A stretch of 64,000 nt of DNA from Duganella zoogloeoides (GTDB lineage: Bacteria > Pseudomonadota > Gammaproteobacteria > Burkholderiales > Burkholderiaceae_D), in contig NZ_CP140152.1 of the NCBI RefSeq assembly GCF_034479515.1, positions 2,480,001 to 2,544,000 on the forward strand, written 5' to 3'. Shown in pieces: positions 31,846 to 40,085 of this stretch (position 1 is its first letter; the number at the start of each line of letters is the position of its first letter). The notes under the pieces were generated by a model. The model ran no database searches, had not been told where the DNA came from, and worked only from the letters and a program-made list of their open reading frames with translations. The position numbers and the translations under genes are program-made.

Positions 31846-32690
31846 ATTATTACCAGCACCACATCGGCGACTTCCGCGCCGGCACTTTCACCATGGGCCG
31901 CCTGGAGCGTTGGCTCTACCGCGACATGATGGACATGTATTACGACACTGAAAAACCGCTGCCACTGGACCACGAAATGGTGTTCTACACCCTTGGAACG
32001 ACCGATGAACAGGAGCGAACGGCCGTTGAACGTCTGTTGAAATTTAAGTTCCAAAAGACAACAGAAGGATACGTCCACGAGCGCTGCGACAGCGAAATTC
32101 GGGCCTTCCACGACAAGGCGGAGAAAGCATCGGCCGCTGGCAAGGCATCTGCTGCCAGTCGTACAACAAAAAAGCCAACGGACGTTGAACAGGGGGGCAA
32201 CGTCGGTTCAACGGATGTTCAACGTCCGTCAACTAACCATAAACCATTAACCAATAACCATAAGAATAAAACCTTGTCGGCGCAAAGCCCCGACGCGCCG
32301 AGGGATACCGGCGAGCAGGGTGATGATGAGGACAAGGAGCGGCGCAAGCAACGCCGCAGCACGCCCGAGGACGAGGCGTGCGCGCGCTGGCTGTTCGGCC
32401 GCATCCTGGCGAACAATCCGGGCCACAAGCCGCCCAGCTTCGAGGCATGGTCGGAGGATGTGCGGCTGATGCGCGAGCGTGACCGCCGCACCCACCGCGA
32501 GATCTGCGAGCTGTTCAGCTGGGCGCAAGACGACGAGTTTTGGAAGGCCAACGTGCTTTCGCCCTCGAAGCTGCGCGAAAAGTGGGACCAACTGACGATC
32601 AAACGCGGCACGCCGCAGAAAGGCACGAAACATGGAAACTTCTCCGCGCAGGATTACCGGGCAGGGGTTAGCGCTGATGGCAAATTCTGA
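31842..32690 (+). CDS. DUF1376-type phage replication protein
   Basis: 282 residues from GTG 31842. The N-terminus NYYQHHIGDFRAGTFTMGRL, then ERWLYRDMMDMYYDTEKPLP is the DUF1376 signature. Residues 90-170 are a polar linker, and the C-terminal domain (ACARWLFGRILANNPG, WSEDVRLMRERDRRTHREI) resembles helicase-loading or primase-like parts of phage replication proteins. The dnaC-like loader follows with a 59-bp overlap. It probably recognises the phage origin; no iteron array was seen. Confidence 0.87.
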   Translation: MNYYQHHIGDFRAGTFTMGRLERWLYRDMMDMYYDTEKPLPLDHEMVFYTLGTTDEQERTAVERLLKFKFQKTTEGYVHERCDSEIRAFHDKAEKASAAGKASAASRTTKKPTDVEQGGNVGSTDVQRPSTNHKPLTNNHKNKTLSAQSPDAPRDTGEQGDDEDKERRKQRRSTPEDEACARWLFGRILANNPGHKPPSFEAWSEDVRLMRERDRRTHREICELFSWAQDDEFWKANVLSPSKLREKWDQLTIKRGTPQKGTKHGNFSAQDYRAGVSADGKF

Positions 32691-33450
32691 GCGCCGCCCG
32701 CGCTTCATGAGCGCGATCCTCGAAACTTGCCAGCAGCACGGCGAGTACACCTCGCTGCTGCTCGCCGGCGGCTGGTCTGCCTGCGTGAAGTGCGAGCACG
32801 TGGCCGAGGCGGCGGCTACGGCAGCCGCACAGGCCTCCTGGCAGGCCGAACTGCGCAACCGGGCATGGGAGGTGCGCCTGGGGCGCGCGGCGATCCCTGA
32901 GCGCTTCTCCGACCGCCGGCTGGGCACGTACGAGCCGACCTGCGACGAAGCCGAGAAGGCGCTGCGCATGGTCACCCGCTACGCGGACAATTTCGCTGCC
33001 GTGCGCAAGGCCGGCGCCTGCCTGATCCTGTGCGGTGACGTCGGTACCGGGAAGACCCACCTGGCCGTCGGCGTCGCGCACGTGGTGCTGGAGCAGGGCG
33101 GTCAGGCCGTTTTCACGTCGGTGATGCGCGCGGTCCGGTCCGTGAAGGAGACCTATGCCAAGGGCAACTCGAAGACCGAAGCGCAGGCGATCGCCGACCT
33201 GGTCGAACCGGACCTTTTGATCCTCGACGAGGTGGGCGTGCAGCACGGCAGCGACACCGAAAAGCTGGTGCTGTTCGAGATCATCAACGGCCGCTACGAG
33301 GCAGGCCGGCCGACGATCGTGATCAGCAACCTGGCGATCAAGCTGCTAGAGGAATACCTCGGCGCGCGCGCGTTCGACCGGCTGCGCGAAGGTGGCGGCC
33401 AGCTCGTGGTGTGCGATTGGGAATCGTACCGGTCGCGGAGGGCGGCCTGA
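32632..33450 (+). CDS. DnaC-type replicative helicase loader
   Basis: 272 residues. AAA+ ATPase with Walker A CGDVGTGKTHLAVG (134-147), Walker B LLILDEVG (about 191-198) and a sensor-like TIVISNLAIKLLEEYLG. The arginine-finger region is ARAFDRLREGGG. The N-terminus has CQQHGEY and CVKC, possibly metal-binding. AAAGG precedes the ATG at 32632; the ATG at 32677 is an alternative that reduces overlap with the upstream gene. It loads host DnaB at the phage origin. Confidence 0.92.
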   Translation: METSPRRITGQGLALMANSERRPRFMSAILETCQQHGEYTSLLLAGGWSACVKCEHVAEAAATAAAQASWQAELRNRAWEVRLGRAAIPERFSDRRLGTYEPTCDEAEKALRMVTRYADNFAAVRKAGACLILCGDVGTGKTHLAVGVAHVVLEQGGQAVFTSVMRAVRSVKETYAKGNSKTEAQAIADLVEPDLLILDEVGVQHGSDTEKLVLFEIINGRYEAGRPTIVISNLAIKLLEEYLGARAFDRLREGGGQLVVCDWESYRSRRAA

Positions 33451-33860
33451 TGGGCGCTCGCCAGACGCTTCTCGCCAACCCGCTCGACCTCCTGGCCGCC
33501 AAGCAAGTGGTGGGCCAGGAAGATGCCGATGCCACGGCACTGGTCGTGCTGATCGCGCTCGACGCGGCCAAGCGCGGGCTGGCGCCGGCGTCGCTTGCCA
33601 ACACGCTCACGGAGCACCTGCTGACCAGCGCGGCCGTCTGGTCGCAGCAGGGTAATCGCCGACTGTACGACAAGGCGGTGCTGGCCTGGGCAGCACTGCT
33701 GAAGGCCTGCGCGCGGCCTACGGCGCTGCTCGACCTCACTACCGGCGAGTACGCGGCGATTAGGTTGTCGATCGCGTACTACGTCCGGGCGCTGCCCAAG
33801 CTCGAGGTGGGCGTGCTGGCCGTAGCGCACGAGAAAGCGCTGCGCCAGTTGCGCGACTGA
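33450..33860 (+). CDS. Hypothetical helical early protein
   Basis: 136 residues with a 1-bp overlap (TGATG) with the loader gene. Segments LLAAKQVVGQEDADATALVV, then LTEHLLTSAAVWSQQGNRRL and LAWAALLKACARPTALLDL. Entirely helical by pattern. No family recognised. Confidence 0.7.
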   Translation: MGARQTLLANPLDLLAAKQVVGQEDADATALVVLIALDAAKRGLAPASLANTLTEHLLTSAAVWSQQGNRRLYDKAVLAWAALLKACARPTALLDLTTGEYAAIRLSIAYYVRALPKLEVGVLAVAHEKALRQLRD

Positions 33861-33972
33861 AACTGCGGCCAACAGGAAAGACCTTGCCAAAATCTGCAAC
33901 ACTTTGCCTGTTGCCCTATTGTTTCCGGGTTTTCCGTGTGTTAACGTTCCGGCGTTGCCACGGGAGAACAAC

Positions 33973-34503
33973 ATGGGTTATGCAGATCGGTTCGTAATGA
34001 GTTTGGGCGCCAGCACGTTGCAGGACGACGCGCAGCATCACGCGGCCGAACCGCTGGCGGCCGCTGCGCTGGCGGACCTGACCGGCGCCGGCTTCGGCGC
34101 GCTGCTGACCCGCGTGAAATACGCTGACGGCTCGATTAGCAAGACCTTCGAGTCCGGCACTCAGAATCTGGCGCAGCTGCTGCGCATTTGGACCAACCGC
34201 GTGACCGAGAAAGGCCGTGAGCGCAAGTGGGTGAAGGAGGGCACCGAGTGGGACGTGTGCGCCGCCATGACCCTGTACCGCCGCGTCGCCGAGCGCTCAC
34301 TGGCCTACTGGCTCGACGGGAAGTGCGGCACCTGCCACGGTACCGGCACGGCCAGCCGGATGATCTGCCAGCCGTGCAAAGGCAGCGGTCGAGGCGAGAT
34401 CGGTGGCGGAGGTTTCGAACGCGAAAAGGCGCTCGACATGGTCAGCGAGCTGGAAGGCCTTCTCCAAGCACACAATGCTCGTTCAGCCGCCTTGCTCAGA
34501 TAG
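33973..34503 (+). CDS. Zinc-finger protein in the Q (late antiterminator) position
   Basis: 176 residues from ATG 33973 with GGGAG upstream. Central helices (LLRIWTNRVTEKGRERKWVK) are followed by CGTCHGTGTASRMICQPCKG, a four-cysteine DnaJ-like zinc finger, then FEREKALDMVSELEGLLQAH. It is the last rightward early gene before the late genes, and some phage Q proteins contain such a finger; the antiterminator role is inferred from position. Its 3' end (from about 34411) is a target of integration: two diverged copies of the same end lie at 36270 and 38123, behind recombinase genes. Confidence 0.78.
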   Translation: MGYADRFVMSLGASTLQDDAQHHAAEPLAAAALADLTGAGFGALLTRVKYADGSISKTFESGTQNLAQLLRIWTNRVTEKGRERKWVKEGTEWDVCAAMTLYRRVAERSLAYWLDGKCGTCHGTGTASRMICQPCKGSGRGEIGGGGFEREKALDMVSELEGLLQAHNARSAALLR

Positions 34504-36039
34504 TTCGACCGGGTGTGGGAAAAAGTCGGCCAATTCAGGCCTGATGATATTCCCCAGACTGGCGCGGGTTAATTCGGTGAAAGAGATGTCTCGGTTTTCA
34601 AATTCGCGCGCCGACACCAACAGGTAGGCTTCAATTTTTTCATTTCGCTGATCCAGTACGGCAGCAATGAGAAAGTCGTAGCCGGTAGCGAGCCGCTTAT
34701 TGATTCGCCACCGGTGGTTACCCCACTTATTGTCCAGCGCGCAGCGCACCACGCGAATCGATGCGGTGACCGCGTCGTTTATACGAAGGGTGTGCGGCAT
34801 GTTGGTTGCTTGCCAGGTGCCGCCTGCCTCAATAATGGCACATTTCACAATGTCGAGGAACCCGGCCTTTATCGAGTGCGTGCGGCGGCGAGTAATGATG
34901 GCCTCGGCATTGAATGGCCCCGGAATTTCTGCCAGTTCATACGCGGCGTATATGGACCCGAAGCGACGGCAGAAGAGCTGGCATGCAGGTCCGTCTGGAT
35001 CCCGGTCAATCAAGGCGCTGGTTACCCTTCCGTGGGCTTTGTAAATTCGCTGCAGGGTCTGCATGAGCTCCTCGGTGGTGTATCGATAATTTCGATCACT
35101 CCGCTCTATGCGTGCGGCATGGAAGAGTTGCAAAGGCACAATTGGCGGGAAAGCTGCATCGCAGCGGACCCACAACGCCGCGGGATTCCTGACGGCGGTC
35201 TTTCGCAGCTTGTAGGATCCCTTGTTGAATATAAGGTTGCCGATGTATTTTTCGTTGCGGATCATTCCTCGGATGAGTGCGCCTGTCCACGGCCTGCCAG
35301 ATTCTGAAGCGACGTTCTGCTCGTTGAGCGCGATGGCGATACGTCGATCTCCAACTTTGTCTACGGCGTACCAGTGGAATATTAGATTAACAACCTCGAT
35401 TTCGTGCTTGGGGCCAGGCACCAGGACGACGCGGTGCGTCTGAACCGCCTTCCATTCGCCTTTTTCCATTATGCGGATGAAATCGCCATTCGAATCGAGT
35501 AGCGCTCGGCGCAGGCCGTATCCAGCCATGCCACCCAGTTTGTATCCCATCTTGATGATGCGGCACTGGGCAATGAATACTTTGGAAGACAGCTCGCGGC
35601 TGTAATCCGCCGCTGCTATTCGCTTCATCGCTTTGATGATCGAGGTGTAGGGCGAATCATCATTCTGGAAGGCCTCGGTGCAGTAGGTGACCTGCACTCC
35701 GTTCAGCCGGCAGATGTACTCGTAATGGGCGCTCTCATCGACGTCTTGGAAGCGGCCCCAGCGGCTGACGTCGTACACGAGGATGCAGGTGAAATCGTCT
35801 TTCGTCTGCACGTCTGCAAGCAGCTGCTGCAGGCCGGGTCGCCCCCGCATGGTGAGCCCGCTTTTGCCCGCGTCTTCATAAACTGCCACGATCGTTATCT
35901 GCTGCTCCGCTGCATACTCCTGGATGCGCTGCATCTGGTTTGCCGTGGAGTAGGTCTGTCTCTCGGTTGACATTCGCACATAGGCCGCAGCTCGACGAAA
36001 CGGCGACAGGATAGTAGTTTCCAGCAAACCGCTCATCAT
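34483..36039 (-). CDS. Serine recombinase 1
   Basis: 518 residues. Resolvase domain: AAAYVRMSTERQTYSTANQ with nucleophile Ser24, YEDAGKSGLTMRGRPGLQQL, VYDVSRWGRFQDVDESAHYE and the helix-E-like region DYSRELSSKVFIAQ. A recombinase domain follows (ALNEQNVASESGRPWTGALI, RNEKYIGNLIFNKGSYKLRK). No paired CxxC motifs of a zinc ribbon are seen, unlike many large serine integrases. GGAG lies before the ATG. Its 3' end overlaps the 3' end of the zinc-finger gene by 21 bp in antisense, which places the crossover site at that gene end. Confidence 0.92.
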   Translation of the reverse strand: MMSGLLETTILSPFRRAAAYVRMSTERQTYSTANQMQRIQEYAAEQQITIVAVYEDAGKSGLTMRGRPGLQQLLADVQTKDDFTCILVYDVSRWGRFQDVDESAHYEYICRLNGVQVTYCTEAFQNDDSPYTSIIKAMKRIAAADYSRELSSKVFIAQCRIIKMGYKLGGMAGYGLRRALLDSNGDFIRIMEKGEWKAVQTHRVVLVPGPKHEIEVVNLIFHWYAVDKVGDRRIAIALNEQNVASESGRPWTGALIRGMIRNEKYIGNLIFNKGSYKLRKTAVRNPAALWVRCDAAFPPIVPLQLFHAARIERSDRNYRYTTEELMQTLQRIYKAHGRVTSALIDRDPDGPACQLFCRRFGSIYAAYELAEIPGPFNAEAIITRRRTHSIKAGFLDIVKCAIIEAGGTWQATNMPHTLRINDAVTASIRVVRCALDNKWGNHRWRINKRLATGYDFLIAAVLDQRNEKIEAYLLVSAREFENRDISFTELTRASLGNIIRPELADFFPHPVELSEQGG

Positions 36040-36220
36040 TTTTCTCCGGTGGAATCATGGGATAGCAGCGACAGGATAACTCTTCCAGCGGACGCGTCAG
36101 GAATCTCAGCGCAAGCTCGATCGAAACGTCGTTGTCGGAGAGCAGTGCGGCGGCAAATTTGACGCCGTGGCTGGGCACCATGCCACGCGCGGCCAAGCAA
36201 AGGGGGATGGGATTTCTCAT
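35876..36220 (-). CDS. Small protein paired with recombinase 1
   Basis: 114 residues. Its first 60 residues resemble those of the protein at 37759-38073: LCLAARGMVPSHGVKFAAAL, then IELALRFLTRP. This conserved part stops exactly where the recombinase begins; the rest overlaps it for 164 bp and is not conserved. The helical pattern may be DNA-binding. It could serve as recombination directionality or regulatory factor; not known. Confidence 0.65.
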   Translation of the reverse strand: MRNPIPLCLAARGMVPSHGVKFAAALLSDNDVSIELALRFLTRPLEELSCRCYPMIPPEKNDERFAGNYYPVAVSSSCGLCANVNRETDLLHGKPDAAHPGVCSGAADNDRGSL

Positions 36221-36269
36221 CCGATAACTTTACCGGGCGCTTGTCCTGCTGGCATTGAGAATTATCAAC

Positions 36270-36365
36270 TTCGGCTTCGAACGCGAGAAGGCGCTCGATA
36301 TGGTTAGCGAACTGGAAGGCCTGATCCAGTCGCATATTGCTCGATCGACTGCGTTACTTCGCTGA
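36270..36365 (+). pseudogene. Displaced 3' end of the zinc-finger gene (copy 2)
   Basis: Encodes FGFEREKALDMVSELEGL followed by IQSHIARSTALLR and a stop, in frame equivalent to the last 31 codons of 33973-34503. It has no start codon or 5' part. Nucleotide differences from the live end are mostly synonymous in the first 18 codons. It lies directly behind unit 1 and overlaps the recombinase 2 stop by 12 bp. Confidence 0.88.
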
Positions 36366-37889
36366 GCTCGTCGGCAGGAAGAAGTCCGAGAGGTTCCATC
36401 GTTGGTTTGCCGAGTACCGTTTGATGCTGGATTCTGTAAATGCGATCGCCCGATGATCCAGGTCACCAGTCGGGAAGAGTAGGTATGAGGTGATATTTCT
36501 GTTCGTGCGGTCCAGTAATGCAACGAGCAAGAAGTCACACCCTTCAGCTAAACGAGCCGGTATCCGCCATCGGTAGTATCCATATTTTTTGTCGTGCGCA
36601 CATCGGATGGCCCTCATCGATACCGTCACACTCCCGTTTAACCGCAGTGTATGGGGTGCATCCATTAGCTCTGCCGTTGCCCCGGCACCGATTGCCAGTG
36701 CTGTCGCCTCGGCCACCATGCGGTCACGAAACCCGTAGTTCTGATCGCGTGTGACCAAGAAGTCGTTGCTCCGAAGATTTGGGATGCCTGCCTGTGTGAA
36801 CGCATCAAATAGCGTGCCGAAGTGGCGAGCAATCAGCCGTGCCGTAGGCAAATCCGGATCCGCATCAATCAGGGTGCTCGAAATGCGACCGTGCGCGTTG
36901 TAGATCCGCTGCATCGACGTAATCAACTCCTGGTCGGTGTATCTCCGGTGGCGGCGCGCTCGCTCTCGCGCGACGGCATTGAAAAGCTCTTGGGGCACGA
37001 TGGGCGTAATCGCGCCGTCGCATCGAACCCACTCCTCCGGCGGGTTCCGCACCGCAGTCTTTCGCAACTTGAAGGATGCTTTGTTAAATATCAGATTGCC
37101 GATGTATTTTTCATTTTGGAGCATGCCCCGGATTATGTCGGGCGTCCAGGGGCCACCTGACTCCGTTGCGACAGATTGCTCATTTAGTACAGCAGCGATT
37201 TTTCTGTCGCCGACGCCATCCTCGGCGTACCATTTGAAGACCTGGTTGACAATGGCAATCTCGGCCACCGGACCAGGCACAAGCACCACTCGGTGGGTCT
37301 GGACTGCTTTCCATTCGCCAGCCTTGAGGATCTGAATAATCTTCCCGTCCGAGTCGAGTAGGGCGCGGCGTAATCCGTAGCCAGGTGGCCCGCCCGTTTT
37401 GTATCCCATCGAAATCATTCTGCACTGGCCGGCGAAGACCTTGGCAGAAAGCTCGCGGCTGTACTCGGCTGCCGCCGCGCGCTTGAGGGCCTTGATGATG
37501 GCTGTGAACGGCGTTCCATCGTTTTCGAACACCTCGGCGCAGTAGGCGACGTTGACGCCGTTCAGGCGGCACAAGTACTCATAGTGGGCGCTCTCGTCCA
37601 AGTCCTGGAACCGTCCCCAGCGGCTGATATCGTACACAAGAATCAATGCGAAGTCGTGGTTGCCCTGCACGTCCTCTATCATTTGAGTGAGGCCCGGACG
37701 ACCCTTTTTCGTAAGGCCACTGCGCCCCGAATCTTCGTAGATGGTTACCACGTCGACGTCATGGCTCGCCGCGTATTGCCGAATCCGGTCCAGTTGGTTG
37801 GCCGTCGAGTAGATCTGGCGCTCCGTCGACATACGGACATACGCTGCAGCGCGGAGGCGGACGGTTGATGGTGCTTGTGAGGACTTCAT
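36354..37889 (-). CDS. Serine recombinase 2
   Basis: 511 residues from ATG 37889, chosen because AGGAG lies 8 nt upstream. Resolvase motifs match recombinase 1 closely: AAYVRMSTERQIYSTANQLD, YEDSGRSGLTKKGRPGLTQM, VYDISRWGRFQDLDESAHYE. The recombinase domain has LNEQSVATESGGPWTPDIIR. The C-terminal third diverges from recombinase 1 (DRMVAEATALAIGAGATAEL), as expected if it recognises a variant of the same target. No zinc-ribbon cysteine pairs are seen. Confidence 0.92.
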   Translation of the reverse strand: MKSSQAPSTVRLRAAAYVRMSTERQIYSTANQLDRIRQYAASHDVDVVTIYEDSGRSGLTKKGRPGLTQMIEDVQGNHDFALILVYDISRWGRFQDLDESAHYEYLCRLNGVNVAYCAEVFENDGTPFTAIIKALKRAAAAEYSRELSAKVFAGQCRMISMGYKTGGPPGYGLRRALLDSDGKIIQILKAGEWKAVQTHRVVLVPGPVAEIAIVNQVFKWYAEDGVGDRKIAAVLNEQSVATESGGPWTPDIIRGMLQNEKYIGNLIFNKASFKLRKTAVRNPPEEWVRCDGAITPIVPQELFNAVARERARRHRRYTDQELITSMQRIYNAHGRISSTLIDADPDLPTARLIARHFGTLFDAFTQAGIPNLRSNDFLVTRDQNYGFRDRMVAEATALAIGAGATAELMDAPHTLRLNGSVTVSMRAIRCAHDKKYGYYRWRIPARLAEGCDFLLVALLDRTNRNITSYLLFPTGDLDHRAIAFTESSIKRYSANQRWNLSDFFLPTSSAK

Positions 37890-38073
37890 GTTCGTGCTCC
37901 TGGCATCGGTACGGCCAACAGGCACAGGATAGCTGGTTTAGCGGCAGCGTTAGAAATCGCAGGGCAAGTTCGATGGGTACGGCGTGGTCACATAAGAGCG
38001 CAGCGGAAAAAGGGATGCCATGCGTGGGCGCTAAGCGGCGAGCGGCAAGACAAAGGGCGATGTAGTTTTTCAT
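37759..38073 (-). CDS. Small protein paired with recombinase 2
   Basis: 104 residues, homologous over its first 60 to the partner of recombinase 1 (ALCLAARRLAPTHGIPFSAA, then IELALRFLTLPLNQL). The remainder overlaps the recombinase 2 start for 131 bp and is not conserved. The pairing in both units argues for a functional link with the recombinase. Confidence 0.65.
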   Translation of the reverse strand: MKNYIALCLAARRLAPTHGIPFSAALLCDHAVPIELALRFLTLPLNQLSCACWPYRCQEHEHEVLTSTINRPPPRCSVCPYVDGAPDLLDGQPTGPDSAIRGEP

Positions 38074-38122
38074 CTGATAACTTTACCTGCCGCTTATCCT
38101 TCTGGCATTGAGAAATATCAAG

Positions 38123-38221
38123 GTCGGCTTCGAGCGCGAGAAGGCGCTGGATATGGTCAGCGAGTTAGAAAGTTTGTTGCACGCCCGCAACGCGCGGGCT
38201 TCCAAGAGGTTACGACTCTAA
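38123..38221 (+). pseudogene. Displaced 3' end of the zinc-finger gene (copy 3)
   Basis: Encodes VGFEREKALDMVSELESL followed by LHARNARASKRLRL and a stop. It matches the last codons of 33973-34503 and copy 2. The 50 bp before it resemble those before copy 2 (GATAACTTTACC, then CTGGCATTGAGAA), showing that the two units share their att-flanking DNA. Probably the original gene end before either unit inserted. Confidence 0.88.
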
Positions 38222-39337
38222 CGAAGTACCCTCTGCTTTTGCCGCCTTCCGGCCATTGATTCGATCGACCAAAGCCAGTACTAGTTCCTGCGTATTAATC
38301 GGATACGATTCCTTTGTCACATGATCGAATGTTTTTGGTGCAAACATTCTCTGTGCAATTTCAGCCTTTAGAGTATCTTGTTGCTCCTTAGGTAAGGTCG
38401 CAATATATGGCCCAACTGCCTTCAAATCCAGAGATGTTTGTAAATGGGTGTATTGCTGCTGGCGGTGTTTAGCAGATTCTCTCGCGAGATATGCGGCGGG
38501 TACTGAGAATAATAGTGAGCATATAAGCTTTAAAGCCGACTTCTCCCACGAGAATTCACCTGTCGTGATGCCGTAAAAGGTAAAGCCGACAAATATCATA
38601 ACGAGTACCATGAATACGATCGAAGCGATTCGCAGTGCGTCGGCTGAAGTTTTCTCAATATCAGCACTTTTTTCATAGCTTCCCACGATGCTCTTAGCCG
38701 CGATTACCCCGACAACCTCATTGACTTCGGCTAACTTTCCTTCGAGATAGACAGATGTCTCTAAAAGCTTTTCGTCTATGCGGGATCTCAATTCTGAAGC
38801 ACTTAAATTAGTGTCAGAAAGTGAGGACTGCAAGCTACGGATCGAATCTTCGATCACCCCTGTTTGCTTCAGCTGTTTAGATAATGAGTCTTCAGTTTGC
38901 GATATCCGGAGATTGAAAAAATCTAGCTGTGCGAGAAACTCTGGAGAATTTTTGTTTCTTGGATAGCTCATAATTTTTGAGTGCAGCGCGTAATTCTCAG
39001 CATGCTCTTGCACTAAGTTACGAAATCCTTTGAGAATTTCCTTGATTTTTCTCGCTTCTAAAGTGCCAGGTTTGCTATAACCAATCTTATCAAGAATAAC
39101 TGCTGCAATCCCCTCAAATTTATTTGCATTGTCGATAATTTCAGAAAATCCAATAGGTATACTTTTTAAAGTATTCGGTAAATCTATTAAGTTGGCCCAT
39201 GCTGCATTCAGTTTTTCTCGAAGCTGAGGTGCGTCTGAAAAATCGTTACTTTCCAAAGTGCTGCTAATTAGAGAGTATAGATTATTTCCCGTTGAGATAA
39301 TTTCCGCCAAACTACTATCAAGATCGAAGGGGTCCAC
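38210..39337 (-). CDS. AT-rich membrane coiled-coil protein (moron C)
   Basis: 375 residues, GTG start at 39337 with AAGGAAA upstream. The first 230 residues are helical (KFEGIAAVILDKIGYSKPG, LSASELRSRIDEKLLETSV). Two transmembrane helices follow: RIASIVFMVLVMIFVGFTFY (about 238-257) and ALKLICSLLFSVPAAYLARE (about 269-288). The tail is MFAPKTFDHVTKESYPINT. Codon use and base composition are clearly more AT-rich than the surroundings, so it is likely a recent acquisition. It has its own promoter and runs against the late genes. Function unknown. Confidence 0.8.
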   Translation of the reverse strand: MDPFDLDSSLAEIISTGNNLYSLISSTLESNDFSDAPQLREKLNAAWANLIDLPNTLKSIPIGFSEIIDNANKFEGIAAVILDKIGYSKPGTLEARKIKEILKGFRNLVQEHAENYALHSKIMSYPRNKNSPEFLAQLDFFNLRISQTEDSLSKQLKQTGVIEDSIRSLQSSLSDTNLSASELRSRIDEKLLETSVYLEGKLAEVNEVVGVIAAKSIVGSYEKSADIEKTSADALRIASIVFMVLVMIFVGFTFYGITTGEFSWEKSALKLICSLLFSVPAAYLARESAKHRQQQYTHLQTSLDLKAVGPYIATLPKEQQDTLKAEIAQRMFAPKTFDHVTKESYPINTQELVLALVDRINGRKAAKAEGTSLES

Positions 39338-39368
39338 CGTATTTCCTTATAAGTTGTCTGTCGGGAAT

Positions 39369-39396
39369 GATATACCACATTATTTTGGCATATCAA
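39369..39396 (-). promoter_or_regulatory. Promoter for the AT-rich membrane gene
   Basis: On the minus strand TTGATA (39396-39391), 16-bp spacer, TATATC (39374-39369), 32 bp before the GTG start. Confidence 0.55.
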
Positions 39397-39611
39397 AATT
39401 TCAGTCTTTTTCTTTTTATTTCGATTTGGTCTGCATCCCAGTTGACATTTTGAATTTGCTTGGTTAAAGTGCAGCTACACACTAACCGCACTCGTAATGA
39501 AGGCTTCGGCCTCACCGATAGCGGTGATTCGAGGATTGCACCAACTTCGTTGATGCTTTCGCTCGCGTTTATATTACACTCACCGCGCAGATAGCACGGG
39601 AGCAAATCCTC

Positions 39612-39637
39612 AAGCCACCCATTGCGGTGGCTTTCTT
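39612..39637 (+). terminator. Terminator-like hairpin at start of late region
   Basis: AAGCCACC pairs with GGTGGCTT (8 bp) around CATTGC, followed by TTTCTT. It precedes the first late-region gene by 28 bp. Confidence 0.7.
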
Positions 39638-39665
39638 ATTTCCGCGTCCGAAAAGCGAGGCGGCC

Positions 39666-39830
39666 ATGCCAGATACCACCCGCCCGCCGAAGGAACTCGT
39701 TCGCGAGTACTTCGAGCGCCGCACGCACGCGCCATTGGATCCGCCGCCGACCCCGGAAGAGATCCGGCGTCTGCTGGGCTGGCATATGCTGCCTCCCGCG
39801 CGCCAGCCGGACCGCGACGAACGAGATTGA
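39666..39830 (+). CDS. Small hypothetical protein
   Basis: 54 residues, ATG at 39666 preceded by GAGG. TRPPKELVREYFERRTHAPL, then PPPTPEEIRRLLGWHMLPPA. Short and charged; no family recognised. First plus-strand gene of the late region. Confidence 0.65.
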   Translation: MPDTTRPPKELVREYFERRTHAPLDPPPTPEEIRRLLGWHMLPPARQPDRDERD

Positions 39831-39850
39831 TTCGCCGCAGTTTGCTCGAG

Positions 39851-40063
39851 TTAGCCCGGCTTGCTGGCGTCCTCTATCGCCTTCGCGATGCCTGCCATGA
39901 GCTTGGAATCATATGAGTAAGGATTGTGCTGAGAGCGTCCCCGCAGGATTGCTACCACTTCCCTTTGTCTTTCCTGATATTGGTCGCTGGACGCGTATGC
40001 AGTCTGAAAGAACTCAAGTGTGTCCAAGGCTTCGTGAATCGTCTGAATAGCTGTTTTTGTCAT
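39851..40063 (-). CDS. Small minus-strand protein
   Basis: 70 residues from ATG 40063 with GGAAG upstream: IQTIHEALDTLEFFQTAYAS, then QREVVAILRGRSQHNPYSYD, then LMAGIAKAIEDAS. It is divergent from 40086 with 22 bp between starts. Helical; family unknown. More AT-rich than neighbours, so possibly a moron. Confidence 0.5.
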   Translation of the reverse strand: MTKTAIQTIHEALDTLEFFQTAYASSDQYQERQREVVAILRGRSQHNPYSYDSKLMAGIAKAIEDASKPG

Positions 40064-40085
40064 TCTTTTCTTCCAAAAGGAAAAC

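Larger units (their letters stand above)
39338..39665 (+). other. Non-coding stretch before the late genes
   Basis: 328 bp without a convincing gene. It holds the leftward promoter above and, on the plus strand, AGGC-TTCG-GCCT (39501-39512) and TCACC/GGTGA (39512-39527), then the terminator at 39612. The order fits a late-gene leader with a conditional stop, but no rightward promoter was recognised with confidence. Confidence 0.5.

Noticed and set aside
31842..32690. Replication origin with iterons inside the replication gene
   Set aside because: The polar linker region has no repeated iteron-like words on inspection.
34483..38221. Diversity-generating retroelement explaining the repeated gene ends
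   Set aside because: No reverse transcriptase is present, and the copies differ at all codon positions rather than by adenine-specific changes; serine recombinases explain the layout better.
39501..39527. Riboswitch or structured RNA from two adjacent hairpins
   Set aside because: The stems are short and share a base; no known riboswitch core could be matched, so it is only described as part of a leader-like stretch.
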